From Arenimonas fontis (lineage in GTDB: Bacteria; Pseudomonadota; Gammaproteobacteria; Xanthomonadales; Xanthomonadaceae), in contig NZ_VUOD01000005.1 of assembly GCF_008386465.1 (NCBI RefSeq), forward strand, positions 62,001 to 126,000: a stretch of DNA of 64,000 nucleotides, given 5' to 3'. Each line of letters starts with the position of its first letter. Position 1 is the first letter of the stretch. The translations under genes were made by a program, and so were the position numbers. Positions 19,216 to 28,143 of this stretch are shown here, in pieces. Under the pieces are notes generated by a model. That model made no database searches. It was not told the origin of the DNA and worked only from the letters and a program-made list of their open reading frames with translations.

Positions 19216-20496
19216 ATGTCCGACGAAAGCATCGGCAGCGCCGCCGCAGCGCCCACGCCGGAGCGCCGTTGCCAGAACTGCGACGCGGTGCTGCTGGGCG
19301 AACACTGCTATGCCTGCGGCCAGCCCACCAAGGGCCTGGTCCGGCATTTCTCCAGCATCGTCGGCGACTTCTTCGACTCGGTGTTCGAACTGGACTCGCG
19401 CATCCTGCGTACGCTCGGGCCGCTGCTGTTCCGGCCGGGCTTCCTCAGCGAGGAATACTTCGCCGGCCGGCGCGTGCGCTACGTCAGCCCGGTGCGCCTG
19501 TTCGTCTTCCTCAGCCTGTTCGCCTTCATCGCCGCGCAATGGAGTTTCGACCTGAGCGGCGAAGACCAGGTGGTGCGGATGGACGCCGATACGCCCGCCC
19601 GGGCCGGCGCACCGCTGGGACGCGACCTGATCCGCCAGGCGACCACGCCCGAGGAGGTTCGCGCCGCCCGCGATCAGGTGCTGGCGGAGCTGAGGCGGAC
19701 CCGGGCCGAAACCGTGGACGTTCCCGGCCTGTCCCTGGGCCTGGAGGCGGCCGAGCAAGCCATCGCCGCCGCCGCGCAGGAGCGCATCACCGAACTGGAG
19801 GCGGCACGGCGCGACCCGGCCGGCGCCGTAGCGGGGGCGACCACGGAACCTGCGGCCGACGACTCGCAGGCCGCCGACCAGGTTCCGGCGACACCCCCGC
19901 CCTTGCCGGCCGACGCCCGTGAGGAGAAGGACACACCGCGGATCTACTTCAACTCACAGCCCTGGGATCCGGTCAGCAATCCGGTGCGGATCGGCTGGCT
20001 GCCGGAAGGCGGCAATCGCCGCATCAACGCCTACGTCGGCCGGGCCCAGGGCAACATTGCCCGCATCCAGGAAGACCCGAACCTGCTCAAGGACGCCTTC
20101 CTGAGCGCGGTGCCGACCACGCTGTTCATCATGCTGCCGCTGTTCGCGGTCTTGCTGAAGATCGTCTACCTGTTCAAGCGGCGCCTGTACATGGAACACC
20201 TGATCGTCGCCCTGCACAGCCACAGCTTCCTGTGCGCGGCCCTGCTGCTGGTCCTGCTGCTGGACGCGCTGGCCGGCTGGAGCTCCGGGCTACCCTGGCT
20301 GTCCCGGCCGCTGGGCTGGCTGGAGACCCTGCTGATCGTCTGGATGCCGCTGTACCTGCTGTTGATGCAGAAGCGGGTGTACCGGCAGGGCTGGATCATG
20401 ACCCTGTTCAAGTATTCGGTGCTGGGCACCTGTTACCTGATCCTGGTTTCCTTCGGGGCCACCTTCGCGCTGCTGCTGAGCCTGGTGCAGATGTGA
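19216..20496 (+). CDS. DUF3667 domain membrane protein with N-terminal zinc ribbon
   Basis: Protein of 426 residues. Residues 19-37 hold a zinc ribbon (CQNCDAVLLGEHCYACGQ, two CxxC pairs). Helices follow near 90-110 (SPVRLFVFLSLFAFIAAQW), then a long charged soluble insert (about 115-290) and four C-terminal membrane helices (VPTTLFIMLPLFAVLLKIVY and later). This layout is that of DUF3667 proteins, function unknown. The stop overlaps the GTG start of the DUF4286 gene by 3 nt. An ATG at 19216 follows a GGAAGGGGA Shine-Dalgarno. Confidence 0.88.
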   Translation: MSDESIGSAAAAPTPERRCQNCDAVLLGEHCYACGQPTKGLVRHFSSIVGDFFDSVFELDSRILRTLGPLLFRPGFLSEEYFAGRRVRYVSPVRLFVFLSLFAFIAAQWSFDLSGEDQVVRMDADTPARAGAPLGRDLIRQATTPEEVRAARDQVLAELRRTRAETVDVPGLSLGLEAAEQAIAAAAQERITELEAARRDPAGAVAGATTEPAADDSQAADQVPATPPPLPADAREEKDTPRIYFNSQPWDPVSNPVRIGWLPEGGNRRINAYVGRAQGNIARIQEDPNLLKDAFLSAVPTTLFIMLPLFAVLLKIVYLFKRRLYMEHLIVALHSHSFLCAALLLVLLLDALAGWSSGLPWLSRPLGWLETLLIVWMPLYLLLMQKRVYRQGWIMTLFKYSVLGTCYLILVSFGATFALLLSLVQM

Positions 20497-20810
20497 ACAC
20501 GATCGGCTACGAAGTCACCCTGCAGGTGGACGCCGACATCGCCGACGACTACCTGGCCTGGCTGCGCCGGCACGTGCAGGCGATGCTGAGGCTGCCCGGC
20601 TTCCTCGACGCTCGCGTGGCCGAGCGGGTGGATCCGGCGCCGGCCCCTGGCGAAAGGGTGTTCTGCTGCCTGTACCGGTTGCGCGACCGGGCCGCGCTGG
20701 AGGCCTACCTGCGCGAGCACGCGCTGCGCATGCGCGCCGACGGCGAGCGGCGCTTCGGCGGCCGCTTCCTGGCCAGCCGGCGCGTGCTGGAGACCCTGGC
20801 CGATTACTGA
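20493..20810 (+). CDS. DUF4286 family protein
   Basis: Small cytoplasmic protein of 105 residues, ferredoxin-like in pattern: VNTIGYEVTLQVDADIADDY, LPGFLDARVAERV, VFCCLYRLRDRAALEAYL. These match DUF4286 (dimeric alpha-beta barrel-like), function unknown. The GTG at 20493 overlaps the upstream TGA (GTGA), indicating translational coupling with the DUF3667 gene. Its end overlaps the convergent sigma/DUF3106 gene by 7 nt. Confidence 0.88.
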   Translation: MNTIGYEVTLQVDADIADDYLAWLRRHVQAMLRLPGFLDARVAERVDPAPAPGERVFCCLYRLRDRAALEAYLREHALRMRADGERRFGGRFLASRRVLETLADY

Positions 20811-22300
20811 GCCAGGCGCTGCCGCACCAGCTGGGCGCGCTGTTCCGGCCCGCCCGCCAGCACCAGTTCCCGGCGCAGGGCTTCGCGTTCGCTGGCCGGC
20901 AACCGGCGCGCCAGCACCGCCAGGTCGGCGCGCGCGCCCGCGTCCAGGCCGTGCAGCAAGGCCAACCACTGCGCGCGCTCCGAGGCGGGCACGAAGGCGA
21001 ACAGCGGCCGCAGTCGGCCGAAATCCGCGCCCAGACCGGGACCCAGCCACCAGTCCTGACGCTGGTCGGGCGGCAGGGCATCGAACTGGCTGCGCAGGGC
21101 CTTCCGCTCTTGCTCCGGCAAGGCCCGCCAGGCATCGCCCGCAGCCCGCACCCGCTGGCGTTCGTGCCCGGGAAGGGCCTGCCAGGCGGCGAACGGGGCA
21201 CGACGGCGGGCGCGCTCGGCAGCCGGAAGGGCGTCCCATTCCCGTATCCGCTCGCGCAGCGCCTCCCGTTCCACCGGCGACAATGAGAGCCAGTGCACGG
21301 CCTGCCGGCGCATGCGCAGCCTGAGCTCAGGTTCCAGTCCCGGCCAGGCCGCGGCCAGCGGCACCAGCAGCTGCCGCTGAGCCGGCGGCAGGGCGGCGAA
21401 GTCGGCCGGATCCGGCTGGCCCGACTCGGCCTGGCCGGCCGATTCCCCGGGCTGATCCGGGCCCGTCGCCGGGGCGATGGCCTGAGCGGCGGCGAACCAG
21501 CTCAACAGGGCGAGGTCGGCGGCCAGGGCCTGCAGTTCCGGTTCGGCAAGCTGCGCATAGTCGGGATGGGTCACGATATCGCTGACTTCGGACATCGTCG
21601 GTCTTGGCCGGCTCCCTTCCGGCAGGGCCTGGGGCGCCGGGCGGTCTCCGGGGGATTCCGGAGCCGGCCACCACCAGCTCGCGGCGAAGGCGATCGCCAG
21701 CAACACCAGCAGCATCCAGGCCCAGGCGCGCGTCCGGGACGGCTGGACGCGCGGTTCCGGTTCGGCCTGGTCCGAAAGTACCCGTTGCCGCAGGGCAGCC
21801 AGGGCTTCGGTCCGCTCGGGCGAGAGCGATTTCACCTGCCTGTGCAGGCGTTCGCGCAGCTCGCCCAGGCTGGCGTAGCTGACGCCGGCGTCGGCCAGCT
21901 GCTGCAAGGCGCGGCGCAGTGCGAACCGGTAGGTGGCCTCGCCGACGCCAAGGACCTGGGCGGCATGGGCGAAATCCAGGCCGGCCACCAGGCGCAGCAG
22001 CAAGGCCGCCCGCGGACCATTGCCCAAAGCCGCGAGAGCGGGTTCGCCGCTTTCGCCCTCGCCCAGCTCCGGCTGGGCCAGCAGCAGCGACCAGAACGCG
22101 GCCGGCCAGCCCGACAGCGGCGTGATCGCGGACACCGAACGGAAGGCGCGCATGGCGTGACCGAGTGCGCTCTGGGCGACGTCGCCCCGGCCGCACTGCA
22201 GCTCGGCGAAGACGAAGGCGCGCCGCTCGATGCCGCGCAGGAAGGCCGCCAGCGCCTGGGAAGCGGTCGTGCCGGAGGTCGTCGGGGGGGCCGATTGCAC
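20804..22300 (-). CDS. sigma-factor-like domain fused by a membrane helix to DUF3106
   Basis: Protein of 498 residues from the GTG at 22300. Residues 15-75 look like a degenerate ECF sigma region 2 (FLRGIERRAFVFAEL, SGWPAAFWSLLLAQ), and 95-138 like region 4 with a helix-turn-helix (RAALLLRLVAGLDFAHAAQV then LGVGEATYRFALRRALQQL). A single membrane helix spans 193-211 (WAWMLLVLLAIAFAASWWW), preceded by Arg, so the sigma part should be cytoplasmic. The rest is periplasmic; 300-420 contain repeated L-P-x-x-x-R/E-R units typical of DUF3106. In many proteobacteria separate sigma, DUF3619 and DUF3106 genes sit together; here they appear merged. The start is uncertain: a TAGAAT box lies only 6 nt upstream, and an in-frame ATG at 22345 is possible. 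Confidence 0.75.
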   Translation of the reverse strand: MQSAPPTTSGTTASQALAAFLRGIERRAFVFAELQCGRGDVAQSALGHAMRAFRSVSAITPLSGWPAAFWSLLLAQPELGEGESGEPALAALGNGPRAALLLRLVAGLDFAHAAQVLGVGEATYRFALRRALQQLADAGVSYASLGELRERLHRQVKSLSPERTEALAALRQRVLSDQAEPEPRVQPSRTRAWAWMLLVLLAIAFAASWWWPAPESPGDRPAPQALPEGSRPRPTMSEVSDIVTHPDYAQLAEPELQALAADLALLSWFAAAQAIAPATGPDQPGESAGQAESGQPDPADFAALPPAQRQLLVPLAAAWPGLEPELRLRMRRQAVHWLSLSPVEREALRERIREWDALPAAERARRRAPFAAWQALPGHERQRVRAAGDAWRALPEQERKALRSQFDALPPDQRQDWWLGPGLGADFGRLRPLFAFVPASERAQWLALLHGLDAGARADLAVLARRLPASEREALRRELVLAGGPEQRAQLVRQRLAQ

Positions 22301-22713
22301 GCCCCATTCTAGCCGCCCGCCGGATTGCCGACAGCGGCTTGACATCCGCGATCCAGCCGCTCTCCCAGGCCTGGCGCGGGCTCCGGCGTGAAACGTTTTG
22401 CACAGCGCCGCCGCCGGTCCACGGCCGGTGCCGGCAAGGGCGGGGCGACACGGGGAGGCTCGTCGAAGCCGAATTCAACCCATTGATTCGTATGGACTAT
22501 GACGGCCTGGTTAAAAATTGCCCAAGCCGGGTGGAGGCCCGCTTTCACCGGGGATTCATGGTTCTGCTCCAAGGCCCTTCCACAGACTTGTCCACAGGCA
22601 GTGTGGATAAGGGATTTTCGCATTGGATGTCAGTGGTTTAAGGCACTTTTGTGATGAGGTTCGCAGCATGCCCGCGCAAGTCGCTTCACAGCGCCCCGGG
22701 ATAGACTGGCGCC
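22301..22713. other. 413-nt non-coding region between DUF3106 and priA genes
   Basis: No credible ORF. The right half (22480-22650) is clearly less GC-rich than the surroundings. It contains two DnaA-box matches, annotated separately, an AT patch (GGTTAAAAATTGCCC near 22510) and a TTGACA at 22339-22344 with no good -10. The left edge has TAGAAT (minus strand, 22311-22306). Otherwise nothing is recognised. Confidence 0.6.
22588..22610. promoter_or_regulatory. pair of inverted DnaA boxes upstream of priA
   Basis: TTGTCCACA at 22588-22596 differs from the DnaA consensus TTATCCACA by one base, and TGTGGATAA at 22602-22610 is the exact reverse complement of the consensus. The two face each other with 5 nt between them, about 105 nt before the priA ATG. 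This suggests DnaA-dependent control of priA or a DnaA-titrating site. There is no dnaA, gyrB or dnaN nearby to suggest oriC. Confidence 0.6.
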
Positions 22714-24909
22714 ATGCCCGAAGGTCTCCCGACGGTACTGCGCGTCGCCCTGCCGATACCGCTGCCCCAGTGTTTCGACTATCTGCCGCCGAAAGACGGG
22801 AGGATCGGGCCCGACTGGCTGGGCTGCAGGGTCCGGGTGCCGTTCGGGCGGGGCGACGGCGAACGGGTGGGTCTGGTGGTGGACGTCGGGCCGGCCGGAC
22901 ACCAGGCCACCGATCTGCGCCCGGTTCTGGACCGGCTTGACGCCGAACCCTTGCTGGCCGGCGAGCTTCTGGACAGCCTGCGATGGGCGGCCGGCTACTA
23001 CCACGCACCACTGGGCGAACTGGTAGCCACAGCCCTGCCGGCCCCCCTGCGTGCCGGCCAGCCGCTGCCGGATACCGCCGTCCATGCCTGGCAGACCACG
23101 ACCGGCGGTCGTGCCGCCGCCGATGCTGGTCGCGACGGCCGGCCCCGGCGTCTGCTGCGTCTGCTGCTGGCCGGGCCAAGGGACGAGACCTGGCTGGACC
23201 AGGCCGAGCCGGGCTGGCGCGAGCCGATGCGCCGCCTGCAGGCACGTGGCCTGGTCGAACGCATCCGCTGCGACCCCGTCTCGCCGGCGGCCTCCGGCCC
23301 GACAGCCCCGGCGCCCGAGCCCACACCCGGCCAGGCCGAAGCGCTGGCCGTCCTGCGTGCCGGAGAGGGCTTCCGCGCGCTGCTGCTGGAGGGTGTGACC
23401 GGCAGCGGCAAGACCGAGGTTTACCTGCGCGCCATCGCCGAGGTCCTGGCCCAGGGACGGCAGGCCCTGGTGCTGGTACCGGAGATCGGCCTGACCCCGC
23501 AGACCCTGGCCCGCTTCCGCACCCGCCTGGGCGTGCCGGTACTGGCCATGCATTCGGGCCTGGCCGATGGCGAACGGGCCCGCGCCTGGGCGGCCATGGC
23601 CCGTGGCGAAGGGCGGGTGCTGGTGGGCACGCGCTCGGCGGTGTTCTGCCCGCTGCCGCGCGCCGGCCTGATCGTCGTGGACGAGGAGCACGACGCCTCC
23701 TACAAGCAGCAGGACGGCGTGCGCTACCACGCCCGCGACCTGGCCCTGGTACGCGCCCGGGCGCTGGGCGTGCCGGTGCTGCTGGGCAGCGCTACGCCCT
23801 CGCTGGAAAGCCTGCAGAACGCCCTGGCGGGCCGTTACGGCCACGTCCGCCTGGCCCAGCGCGCTGGCGGCGCGCGACCGCCGGTGGTCCGGGTGCTGGA
23901 CCTGCGCAGGCGCCCCTTGCGCGACGGCCTGTGCGAGGAGGCGCTGCAGGCCATCGGCACCTGCCTGGAACGCGGCGAACAGGCCCTGGTGTTCCGCAAC
24001 CGGCGCGGCTATGCCCCGGTGCTGCTGTGCCATGACTGCGGCTGGAGCGCCCGCTGCGCACGTTGCGATTCGGCCATGACCGTTCACGCCGGCGGCCGTC
24101 GCCTGGTCTGTCACCACTGCGGCGCCCGCGCGCCGGTGCCCAATGCGTGCCCGGACTGCGCCAGCCTGGGCCTGCAGCCGCAGGGCGCCGGCACCGAGCG
24201 CCTGGAACAGGCCCTGGCCGAACGTTTCCCGACGGCCCGTCTGCTGCGCGTGGACCGGGAAACCACCCGCCGCCGCGATGCGCTGGAAAAGCACCTGGCC
24301 AGCCTCGGCAACGGGCCCGGCATCCTGGTCGGCACCCAAATGCTGGCCAAGGGCCACGACCTGCCCAATCTCAGCCTGGTGGTCGTGGTCGGCGTGGACG
24401 AGGGCCTGTACTCGGCCGATTTTCGCGCCGGCGAGAAGCTGGCGCAGCTGCTGATCCAGGTGGCCGGCCGCGCTGGCCGCGCCAGCAAGCCCGGCCAGGT
24501 GCTGCTGCAGACCCACCATCCCGGGCATCCGCTGCTCACCACGCTGCTGGCCGGCGGCTATCCGGCGGTGGCTGCCCTGGCCCTGGCCGAACGCGAAGCG
24601 GCGCATTTCCCGCCCTTCGCGCATTTGGCCCTGCTGCGCGCCGAAGCCGACCACGAGGCGGCCGTGCAGTCCTTCCTGCAGGAAGCGCACCGGCTGTTCG
24701 AGGCACGCGAGGGCGTGATTGCCAACGGCCCGATGCCGGCGCCGATGCCACGCCGCGCCGGCAAGGCGCGCGGCCAGCTGCTGCTGGAAGCGGCGCGACG
24801 CGGCCCGCTGCACGCCGCCCTGCGCGACTGGCTGCCGGCCCTGCGCGCGCTCAAGTCGGCGCGGCGCGTGCGCTGGTCGCTGGACGTGGACCCGATCGAT
24901 CTCTACTGA
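22714..24909 (+). CDS. priA: primosomal replication restart helicase PriA
   Basis: Protein of 731 residues, restarts stalled forks by loading DnaB at D-loops. An N-terminal 3'-DNA-binding domain (1-105) is followed by Walker A GVTGSGKT at 227-234, the DEEH box in IVVDEEHDASYKQQDG, and the zinc-binding insert with eight Cys (CHDCGWSARCARC, then CHHCGARAP and CPDC, about 435-485). Motif VI appears as IQVAGRAGRASKPG. Length and order are standard. Confident. Confidence 0.97.
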   Translation: MPEGLPTVLRVALPIPLPQCFDYLPPKDGRIGPDWLGCRVRVPFGRGDGERVGLVVDVGPAGHQATDLRPVLDRLDAEPLLAGELLDSLRWAAGYYHAPLGELVATALPAPLRAGQPLPDTAVHAWQTTTGGRAAADAGRDGRPRRLLRLLLAGPRDETWLDQAEPGWREPMRRLQARGLVERIRCDPVSPAASGPTAPAPEPTPGQAEALAVLRAGEGFRALLLEGVTGSGKTEVYLRAIAEVLAQGRQALVLVPEIGLTPQTLARFRTRLGVPVLAMHSGLADGERARAWAAMARGEGRVLVGTRSAVFCPLPRAGLIVVDEEHDASYKQQDGVRYHARDLALVRARALGVPVLLGSATPSLESLQNALAGRYGHVRLAQRAGGARPPVVRVLDLRRRPLRDGLCEEALQAIGTCLERGEQALVFRNRRGYAPVLLCHDCGWSARCARCDSAMTVHAGGRRLVCHHCGARAPVPNACPDCASLGLQPQGAGTERLEQALAERFPTARLLRVDRETTRRRDALEKHLASLGNGPGILVGTQMLAKGHDLPNLSLVVVVGVDEGLYSADFRAGEKLAQLLIQVAGRAGRASKPGQVLLQTHHPGHPLLTTLLAGGYPAVAALALAEREAAHFPPFAHLALLRAEADHEAAVQSFLQEAHRLFEAREGVIANGPMPAPMPRRAGKARGQLLLEAARRGPLHAALRDWLPALRALKSARRVRWSLDVDPIDLY

Positions 24910-24912
24910 GGC

Positions 24913-25275
24913 ATGGCGAACATGGAAAAGCAGCTTCCGCGCGTACTGGTGATCGGCGGCGGCTTCGGCGGCCTGTGGGCGACCCGCGCCCTGGCCTCGG
25001 CGCCGGTGCGCATCACCCTGGTGGACCGCAGCAACCACCATCTATTTCAGCCCCTGCTCTACCAGGTGGCGACGGCCGGCCTGTCGGCCCCGGACATCGC
25101 CGCACCGCTGCGGCACATCCTGCGCAAGCAGCGCAACGTCACCGTGCGCATGGACGAGGCGGTGGCCATCGAGGCGCGGGCGCCTGGCCAGCGGCACGCG
25201 CGGATCATCGGCGGCGCCGGGACGCCGCACTCGGCGACGCAGGAGTGTGGCCGGCAGGAGTCAGCGCAGGCGTGA
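24913..25275 (+). pseudogene. truncated type II NADH dehydrogenase (ndh) remnant
   Basis: The first ~88 residues are the N-terminal FAD domain of a type II NADH:quinone oxidoreductase: RVLVIGGGFGGLWATRAL (GxGxxG), ITLVDRSNHHLFQPLLYQVA and ATAGLSAPDIAAPLR. At about 25176 the similarity stops and 30 unrelated residues lead to a stop; the NAD domain and C-terminus, some 330 residues, are absent from every frame of the following 180 nt. A large deletion between here and rpoH is the likeliest cause. It begins 3 nt after priA, so it may still be translated. Confidence 0.85.
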
Positions 25276-25409
25276 CCGGCTCCCGCGCAGCGCGCGCGCA
25301 CGAGATACCCGGCGACATTCACCGACACGGACATGCGGACAGCGTGATGGGTGATGGGCAACCGCGTCGCAGCCTGCCCGCGAGCGGCGTTTGCCCACAT
25401 CGATGCGGA

Positions 25410-25431
25410 AACGGCCCCTCGCGGGGCCGTT
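25410..25431 (-). terminator. Rho-independent terminator of rpoH
   Basis: A perfect 9-bp stem, AACGGCCCC/GGGGCCGTT, with a 4-nt loop lies 27 nt after the rpoH stop. On the minus strand the hairpin is followed by TTTCC. Short U-tract, but the position and stem are good. Confidence 0.65.
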
Positions 25432-25457
25432 CCGTCGGGTCATCCGCTCGTCCCGCG

Positions 25458-26333
<876 letters not shown>

Positions 26334-26344
26334 GGGTCCGGAGT

Positions 26345-26371
26345 CTAGCACTCGCGCCATTGGAGTGCTAA
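26345..26371. promoter_or_regulatory. CIRCE element (HrcA operator) upstream of rpoH
   Basis: CTAGCACTC, a 9-nt spacer, then GAGTGCTAA. The HrcA-binding CIRCE consensus is TTAGCACTC-N9-GAGTGCTAA; the right arm is perfect and the left arm differs at one base. It ends 12 nt before the rpoH start codon, so HrcA bound here would block transcription of the heat-shock sigma factor itself. CIRCE is best known in front of groESL and dnaK operons. Confidence 0.88.
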
Positions 26372-26387
26372 ACGGGGCCTGAGTTCC
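26359..26387 (-). promoter_or_regulatory. putative sigma-E-type promoter of rpoH overlapping CIRCE
   Basis: On the minus strand GGAACT (26387-26382) and TCCAAT (26364-26359) are separated by 17 nt, fitting the extracytoplasmic sigma-E consensus GGAACTT-N15/16-TCNAA. The -10 lies inside the CIRCE spacer. E. coli rpoH also has a sigma-E promoter, which supports the reading. Consensus match only. Confidence 0.5.
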
Positions 26388-26561
26388 CGGACTGTTGCAC
26401 CATTGAAACAGCCGCCGTTCAGGTCCGGATCGAGATGGGGCCACCGGAACGCCCTTCAAGGCCCCGTTCAGATGGCGGCCGCGGCGCCGTTTCCCGGCCC
26501 TCGCAGCGGCCCTCGGGAGCCACCCGGGCCCGGCCTCCCCGCCCCCGGCCCGCCCGGCCCC

Positions 26562-27296
26562 TCAGCCGGCCTTTCCGGCCAGCATGGCCTCGACCTCGGC
26601 CCGCGGTGGCAGCGACCAGTCCACCGGCGCCTGGCCGGCCCCCTGCAGCCAGCGGTTGGCCTTGCCGAAATGGCCGCAACCCAGGAAACCCCGATGCGCC
26701 GACAGCGGCGAGGGGTGCGGGGCCCGCAGCAGGCAGTGCCGACGACCATCCAGTAGCCGGCCCTTGGCCTGGGCGTAACTGCCCCAGAGCATGAACACCA
26801 GGCCCTCCCGCTCCCGATCCAGGGCCTGGACGATGGCGTCGGTGAAGCCTTCCCAGCCCTTGCCCTGGTGCGAGCCGGCCCGGCCTTCTTCCACGGTCAG
26901 CACGGCATTGAGCAGCAGTACCCCGCGCCGGGCCCAGGGCAGCAGGCAGCCGTGGTCCGGCGGGGCGATGCCCAGATCGGCATGGATCTCCTTGAAGATG
27001 TTCTGCAGCGAGGGCGGCACCGGCACGCCTGGCAGCACGGAAAAACACAGGCCGTGGGCCTGGCCCGGGCCGTGGTAGGGGTCCTGGCCCAGCACCACCA
27101 CCTTGACCTGATCGAAGGGCGTGGCCTCGAGGGCGGCGAAGATGCGGGGCCCGGCCGGATGGATGCGCTTGCCGGCCGCCTTCTCCCGACGCAGGAAGGC
27201 GGAAAGTTCCTGCATGTCCGGGCGCAGCAGGTAATCGCCGACCCGTGCCTTCCAGGACGGCTCCAGCCGGACGCGCTCCTCCGCGGCCACCGTCAC
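26562..27296 (-). CDS. ung: uracil-DNA glycosylase, family 1
   Basis: Protein of 244 residues removing uracil from DNA. Motif A with the catalytic Asp is VVVLGQDPYHGPGQAHGL, and motif B with the catalytic His is APHPSPLSAHRGF. LLLNAVLTVEEGRAGSH is the family's uracil-recognition segment. Length is standard. The start ATG at 27296 overlaps the stop of the upstream response-regulator gene (ATGA), so the two are coupled. Confident. Confidence 0.97.
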   Translation of the reverse strand: MTVAAEERVRLEPSWKARVGDYLLRPDMQELSAFLRREKAAGKRIHPAGPRIFAALEATPFDQVKVVVLGQDPYHGPGQAHGLCFSVLPGVPVPPSLQNIFKEIHADLGIAPPDHGCLLPWARRGVLLLNAVLTVEEGRAGSHQGKGWEGFTDAIVQALDREREGLVFMLWGSYAQAKGRLLDGRRHCLLRAPHPSPLSAHRGFLGCGHFGKANRWLQGAGQAPVDWSLPPRAEVEAMLAGKAG

Positions 27297-28138
27297 TTCT
27301 TGGCGTTCTTGGTCCGCAACAGCCGCCCGACCCGCAGCTGGAACAACAGCTTGGTCACCAGCAGGCGCTCCTCGATCGGCTTTTGCACCAGATCGTTGGC
27401 GCCGGCGCGCAGCAGGTCGCTCTGGTTGGCCGGGTTGGCGTCGCCGGTCATCACCAGCACCGGTAGCATGCCCTTGGCGTAGCCGAAATCCTGGCGGATG
27501 GCCTTGAGCAGATCCTTGCCGGTCAGCTCGCCCTTCAGATAGACATCGGTCAGGACCACGTCCGGGCCGGGCACCTTGCCTTGGGCGCGCGCCGTTTCCA
27601 GGTGGGCCACGGCGTCCTCGACGCCGGTGGCGTGGGTCACCGACAGCCCGTGTTTCTCCAGCATGCGCCGGGTGGCCATGGCCACCACGCGGCTGTCCTC
27701 GACGTACAGCACCTCGCCGCCGGCCTCGGCCTCGGGCGCTACGTAGCCCTTGATGAAGGCAGCCAGGGCATTGAAGCCCAGCGACTTGTCGAAGTAGTCG
27801 GTGACGTCGTCGCTGATCGAGCGGTTCTCCAGCCGCTCCTGCACATCACCGGAAACGACGATGATCGGGATGTAGGCCTGAGGGGTGTGCTCGCGCAGGA
27901 AACGGGCCAGATCCAGCCCGTCCATGTCCGGCAGCCGCAAGGCGGTGGTGACCAAGTTGACAGCCCCAGACTGCAGTGCCGCCTTGGCCTCCTCGCCGGT
28001 TTCGCAGCCGACGAACTCCATGTCCGGCAGCGCTTGCCGCAACACTCCCTCGATCATCTTGCGGACGACCTTGGAGCCGTCCACGACCATGATGCGCGGA
28101 TTGCTGGTGTCGAAGGTGCGGAAGGCGGGGCTGGCCAT
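27293..28138 (-). CDS. two-receiver response regulator with a degenerate first REC domain
   Basis: Protein of 281 residues made of two receiver domains and no recognisable output domain. REC1 (residues 14-133) lacks the phosphoacceptor: the aligned residue is A66 in TTALRLPDMDG, and the acidic pair is reduced to D20-G21, although K118 remains. REC2 (142-272) is intact: E147-D148, phosphoacceptor D198 in VVLTDVYL, T231 and K253-P254. REC1 is thus a pseudo-receiver, probably for protein contacts. The start at 28138 (MASPAFRTF) is the last Met before REC1. No histidine kinase is adjacent. Lies between ftsX and ung, coupled to ung by a 4-nt overlap. Confidence 0.9.
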   Translation of the reverse strand: MASPAFRTFDTSNPRIMVVDGSKVVRKMIEGVLRQALPDMEFVGCETGEEAKAALQSGAVNLVTTALRLPDMDGLDLARFLREHTPQAYIPIIVVSGDVQERLENRSISDDVTDYFDKSLGFNALAAFIKGYVAPEAEAGGEVLYVEDSRVVAMATRRMLEKHGLSVTHATGVEDAVAHLETARAQGKVPGPDVVLTDVYLKGELTGKDLLKAIRQDFGYAKGMLPVLVMTGDANPANQSDLLRAGANDLVQKPIEERLLVTKLLFQLRVGRLLRTKNAKK

Positions 28139-28143
28139 AGGCT

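Noticed and set aside
22301-22713. Chromosome replication origin
   Set aside because: Only two DnaA boxes, no dnaA-dnaN or gidA/parAB genes nearby and no AT-rich 13-mer repeats. A regulatory role is simpler.
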